Below, in pieces: positions 30,660-33,753 of a stretch of 33,753 nt of DNA. The DNA is from Streptomyces thermovulgaris (lineage in GTDB: Bacteria; Actinomycetota; Actinomycetes; Streptomycetales; Streptomycetaceae), in the NCBI RefSeq assembly GCF_002155915.1, contig NZ_MUME01000018.1, positions 1 through 33,753 on the forward strand, written 5' to 3'. The translations under genes were made by a program, and so were the position numbers. Under the pieces are notes generated by a model that did not search any database, was not told the origin of the DNA, and saw only the letters and a list, made by a program, of their open reading frames with translations. The number at the start of each line of letters is the position of its first letter. Position 1 is the first letter of the stretch.

Positions 30660-32213
30660 GTGACTGCTCTCACTCTCAGCACCGCCGCGGCCCCCGGCCT
30701 GCGGGCCGACGCGATCGTGATCGGTGTCGCCAAGGGCGACGACGGCCCGGTCCTCGCACCGGGTGCCGAGGCCGTCGACCAGGCGTACGACGGCAAGCTC
30801 GCCGGCGTTCTGGAGACCCTCGGCGCCTCCGGTGCCGAGGGCGAGGTGACGAAACTGCCGGCCCCGGCCGGTTTCGAGGCCCCGCTCCTGCTCGCGGTGG
30901 GTCTCGGCCCGCAGCCCGAGGAGGACGCCGCCCACCGGGCCGAGGCGCTGCGCCGGGCCGCCGGCGCCGCCGCCCGCGCCCTCGCCGGGAGCAAGAAGGC
31001 CGGCTTCGCGCTGCCGCTCGCAAGCGCCGCCGACGCCGCCGCGATCGGCGAAGGAGCCCTGCTCGGTGCGTACTCCTTCGACGCCTACAAGAACAAGAAC
31101 AGCAAGAACGACAAGGACGACAAGAACAGCAAGGACAACGGCAAGGACGCCAAGGCCCCGCTCGCCGAGGCCGTGCTGCTCGGCGGCAAGCCCCGCGACA
31201 AGGAGTACGAGGCGGCCGTCGCGCGTGCCACCGCCGTCTGCGAGGAGCTCAACCGCGCCCGCGACCTGATCAACACCCCGCCGAACGACCTCAACCCGGC
31301 CGCGTTCGCCGCCCTGGCGCAGCAGGCGGCCAGGGAGCACGGCCTGACGGTGGAGGTGCTCGACGAGAAGGCGCTCGCCGAGGGCGGCTACGGCGGCATC
31401 CTGGGCGTCGGCTCCGGCTCGGCCTCCGCCCCGCGGCTGGTCAAGCTGTCGTACACCTCCGCCAAGGCGAAGAAGCACCTCGCCTTCGTCGGCAAGGGCA
31501 TCACCTACGACTCGGGCGGCATCTCGCTCAAGCCCTCCGGTCACAACGAGACGATGAAGTGCGACATGAGCGGCGCCGCCGCCGTGTTCGCCGCGGTCGT
31601 CGCCGCCGCGCGGCTCGGCCTGGAGGTCAATGTCACCGGCTGGCTGGCCCTGGCCGAAAACATGCCCTCCGGGTCCGCCACCCGTCCGGGTGATGTGCTG
31701 CGCATGTACAGCGGCAAGACGGTCGAGGTGCTCAACACCGACGCCGAGGGCCGGCTGGTCCTCGCGGACGCGCTGTGGGCCGCCTCCCAGGAGAAGCCGG
31801 ACGCCCTGGTGGACGTCGCGACCCTGACCGGTGCGATGGTGCTGGCGCTGGGCAACCGGACCTTCGGCATCATGGCGAACGACGACGCGTTCCGCTCCGT
31901 GGTGTTCGAGACGGCCCAGGAGGCCGGCGAGGACGCCTGGCCGATGCCGCTGCCGGAGCACCTGCGCAAGGGGATGGACTCCGCCGTCGCCGACATCGCG
32001 AACATGGGCGAGCGGATGGGCGGCGGACTGGTCGCGGGACTGTTCCTGCGGGAGTTCGTCGGCGAGGGGATCACCTGGGCGCACCTGGACATCGCCGGGC
32101 CCGCGTTCAATGAGCAGGGCCCCTTCGGGTACACGCCGAAGGGCGGCACGGGAGCCGCGGTGCGGACGCTGGTGCGGCTCGCCGAGCGGGCCGCCTCCGG
32201 CACCCTGGGCTGA
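30660..32213 (+). CDS. pepA: Leucyl aminopeptidase PepA (M17 family)
   Basis: Cytosolic dizinc aminopeptidase that removes N-terminal residues from peptides. It has 517 residues from GTG 30660, which gives the usual start MTALTLSTAAAPGLRADA; no strong Shine-Dalgarno is seen. The N-terminal domain (about 1-200) is followed by the catalytic domain with the full M17 set: K279, D284 (FVGKGITYDSGG), K291, D302, D361, E363 and R365 (NTDAEGRLVLAD). An unusual Lys/Asn/Asp-rich run (about 144-165) interrupts the N-terminal domain before APLAEAVLLGG. The gene is conserved next to the 2-oxoacid dehydrogenase genes in actinobacteria. Confidence 0.96.
   Translation: MTALTLSTAAAPGLRADAIVIGVAKGDDGPVLAPGAEAVDQAYDGKLAGVLETLGASGAEGEVTKLPAPAGFEAPLLLAVGLGPQPEEDAAHRAEALRRAAGAAARALAGSKKAGFALPLASAADAAAIGEGALLGAYSFDAYKNKNSKNDKDDKNSKDNGKDAKAPLAEAVLLGGKPRDKEYEAAVARATAVCEELNRARDLINTPPNDLNPAAFAALAQQAAREHGLTVEVLDEKALAEGGYGGILGVGSGSASAPRLVKLSYTSAKAKKHLAFVGKGITYDSGGISLKPSGHNETMKCDMSGAAAVFAAVVAAARLGLEVNVTGWLALAENMPSGSATRPGDVLRMYSGKTVEVLNTDAEGRLVLADALWAASQEKPDALVDVATLTGAMVLALGNRTFGIMANDDAFRSVVFETAQEAGEDAWPMPLPEHLRKGMDSAVADIANMGERMGGGLVAGLFLREFVGEGITWAHLDIAGPAFNEQGPFGYTPKGGTGAAVRTLVRLAERAASGTLG
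31089..31154 (+). repeat. Degenerate AAG/AAC/GAC codon repeat within pepA
   Basis: Twenty-two codons nearly all AAG, AAC, GAC or AGC encode PepA residues 144-165. It looks like an expanded microsatellite that kept the reading frame. Confidence 0.6.
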
Positions 32214-32525
32214 ACCCGCCCCCCAGGCTCGGGGCCGTCCGTCGTACGGCGGCTCCGCCGTGTGCGAACCGGTCGCATCCGCACGGCGGGGCCGCACGCC
32301 CCCGCGGCCCCGTGCCCTCGCCCTCGGCGGGTGGTCCTGGCGTCCGTCACGGACGTGCCGTGTCTCACACTCCAGCCCGGCGTCTCCTCCCCTCCCCACA
32401 AATGCGAAGATGGGCGTCGGCAGGACAGGGCCCCCACCGAAGGGCCGGAAATCAAGCGGCCGGACACCAGCCGCCTGCCGGTCACCGACGACCGGCGCAC
32501 GGCGCACATGCATGGAGGACGTGAC
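32214..32525. promoter_or_regulatory. pepA-lpdA intergenic region (312 bases)
   Basis: No convincing gene. It holds the pepA terminator candidate (32288-32311), a second short palindrome CGTCCGT-C-ACGGACG (32341-32355) and, further on, the lpdA promoter. GAAGAT at about 32406-32411 is a possible -10, which would give lpdA a leader of about 108 bases; this is weakly supported. Confidence 0.4.
32288..32311 (+). terminator. Candidate pepA terminator
   Basis: GGGGCCGC / GCGGCCCC, an 8-bp perfect stem with an 8-base loop, extended outside a bulge by CAC/GTG, 74 bases after the pepA stop. Confidence 0.5.
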
Positions 32526-33753
32526 GTGGCGAACGACGCCAGCACCGTTTTCGACCTAGTGATCCTCGGCGGCGGCAGCGGTGGTTACGCCGCAGCCCTG
32601 CGCGGAGCTCAGCTGGGCCTGAACGTCGCCCTGATCGAGAAGGACAAGGTCGGCGGCACCTGCCTGCACCGGGGCTGCATCCCCACCAAGGCCCTGCTGC
32701 ACGCGGGCGAGATCGCCGACCAGGCTCGCGAGAGCGAGCAGTTCGGCGTCAAGGCCTCTTTCGAGGGCATCGACGTTCCCGCCGTCCACAAGTACAAGGA
32801 CGAGGTCATCGCCGGCCTCTACAAGGGCCTGCAGGGTCTGATCGCTTCCCGCAAGGTCACCTACATCGAGGGCGAGGGCCGTCTGTCCTCCCCCACCTCC
32901 ATCGACGTCAACGGACAGCGGATCCAGGGCCGTCACATCCTCCTGGCGACCGGTTCCGTGCCGAAGTCCCTGCCGGGTCTGGAGATCGACGGCAACCGCA
33001 TCATCTCCTCCGACCACGCTCTCGTCCTGGACCGTGTGCCGAAGTCCGCGATCATCCTGGGCGGCGGCGTGATCGGTGTGGAGTTCGCCTCCGCGTGGAA
33101 GTCCTTCGGCACCGACGTCACGATCATCGAGGGCCTCAAGCACCTCGTCCCGGTCGAGGACGAGAACTCCTCCAAGCTGCTGGAGCGCGCCTTCCGCAAG
33201 CGTGGCATCAAGTTCAACCTGGGCACGTTCTTCCAGAAGGCCGAGTACACCCAGGACGGGGTCAAGGTCACCCTCGCCGACGGCAAGGAGTTCGAGGCCG
33301 AGATCCTGCTCGTCGCCGTCGGCCGCGCCCCGGTCTCCCAGGGCCTGGGCTACGAGGAGGTCGGAGTCGCCATGGACCGCGGCTACGTCCTCGTCGACGA
33401 GTACATGCGCACCAACATCCCGACCATCTCCGCCGTCGGCGACCTGGTCCCCACGCTTCAGCTCGCGCACGTCGGCTTCGCCGAGGGCATCCTGGTGGCG
33501 GAGCGTCTGGCCGGTCTGAAGACCGTTCCGATCGACTACAACGGCGTTCCGCGGGTGACGTACTGCCACCCGGAGGTCGCCTCCGTCGGCCTCACCGAGG
33601 CCAAGGCCAAGGAGATCTACGGCGCGGACAAGATCGTCACTCTGAAGTACAACCTGGCGGGCAACGGCAGGAGCAAGATCCTGAAGACCGCGGGCGAGAT
33701 CAAGCTCGTCCAGGTCAAGGACGGTGCCGTGGTCGGCGTCCACATGGTCGGCG
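32526..33753 (+). CDS. lpdA: Dihydrolipoyl dehydrogenase (E3), 3' end beyond window
   Basis: FAD enzyme that reoxidises the lipoyl groups of pyruvate and 2-oxoglutarate dehydrogenase, passing electrons to NAD. The first 409 codons are present; the C-terminal dimerisation domain continues past the edge. GTG 32526 is chosen because GGAGGA (32514-32519) lies six bases upstream. Landmarks: the FAD-binding LVILGGGSGGYAAALRGA, the redox disulfide in GGTCLHRGC (C46, C51), HILLATGSVP, the NAD-binding AIILGGGVIGVEFAS and the second FAD segment ISAVGDL. It is the gene expected before the dihydrolipoamide acyltransferase in actinobacteria. Confidence 0.97.
   Translation, partial: MANDASTVFDLVILGGGSGGYAAALRGAQLGLNVALIEKDKVGGTCLHRGCIPTKALLHAGEIADQARESEQFGVKASFEGIDVPAVHKYKDEVIAGLYKGLQGLIASRKVTYIEGEGRLSSPTSIDVNGQRIQGRHILLATGSVPKSLPGLEIDGNRIISSDHALVLDRVPKSAIILGGGVIGVEFASAWKSFGTDVTIIEGLKHLVPVEDENSSKLLERAFRKRGIKFNLGTFFQKAEYTQDGVKVTLADGKEFEAEILLVAVGRAPVSQGLGYEEVGVAMDRGYVLVDEYMRTNIPTISAVGDLVPTLQLAHVGFAEGILVAERLAGLKTVPIDYNGVPRVTYCHPEVASVGLTEAKAKEIYGADKIVTLKYNLAGNGRSKILKTAGEIKLVQVKDGAVVGVHMVG

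Noticed and set aside
1..33753. Mobile elements, CRISPR, tRNA or rRNA genes
   Set aside because: No transposase-like frame, regular repeat-spacer array, tRNA cloverleaf or rRNA sequence was noticed; the gene order looks like core chromosome.

Overview
The window is high-GC actinobacterial chromosome, almost certainly Streptomyces. The evidence is the strong G/C third-position bias, frequent GTG starts, start codons lying 6-7 bases after a -10 box (leaderless mRNAs), and the actinobacterial gene set (bcc-aa3 respiratory genes, ctaF, DUF3043, PspAA). The overall order (qcr/cta, adenosine kinase, HesB-type Fe-S carrier, cobU/cobT/cobS, pepA, then a 2-oxoacid dehydrogenase gene) is, from memory, shared with Mycobacterium tuberculosis around Rv2193-Rv2215. 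This is therefore core chromosome and not an island. I see no tRNA, rRNA, insertion sequence, prophage or CRISPR array.

Region 1 (1-7080, mostly minus strand) holds terminal respiration. It contains the 5' part of qcrA, then qcrC and ctaE in one operon, and a second operon ctaC-ctaD-ctaF with 4-base overlaps that ends at a 17-bp perfect hairpin. Between them lie a stand-alone receiver-like protein with a missing lysine (plus strand) and an Ig-like L,D-transpeptidase lipoprotein. Region 2 (7081-15311) has a cysteine desulfurase-TusA fusion, an adenosine kinase, a leaderless 73-aa protein, a 703-aa membrane protein with a Glu-rich repetitive head, an A-type Fe-S carrier and, divergently, nadA, itself a [4Fe-4S] enzyme. 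Desulfurase, carrier, Rieske protein and NadA make this an Fe-S supply-and-demand neighbourhood. Downstream of nadA is an eroded DUF5753/DUF397 pair.

Region 3 (15312-21700, minus strand) is a colinear run pspA-pspAA-histidine kinase-response regulator-RND transporter, which looks like an envelope-stress module. Region 4 (21982-24930) has a DUF3043 membrane protein, a methyltransferase that appears to start at CTG, an HtrA-like lipoprotein protease and a small acidic protein. Region 5 (25044-30379) carries the late cobalamin (nucleotide loop) genes: a CobU kinase fused to a degenerate metallo-beta-lactamase-like domain, CobT and CobS. They are interleaved with a zinc-ribbon methyltransferase and a His-rich membrane protein. 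Region 6 (30660-end) is leucyl aminopeptidase pepA and the 5' part of lpdA, cut by the window edge.

No clearly new multi-gene system is evident. The best leads are regulatory and architectural: nested dyads on the nadA promoter, a 29-bp dyad in the ctaC/desulfurase divergent region, many exactly leaderless starts, a CTG start, the CobU fusion and the Glu-rich membrane protein. All homology statements are from recognition by eye; no database search was run.
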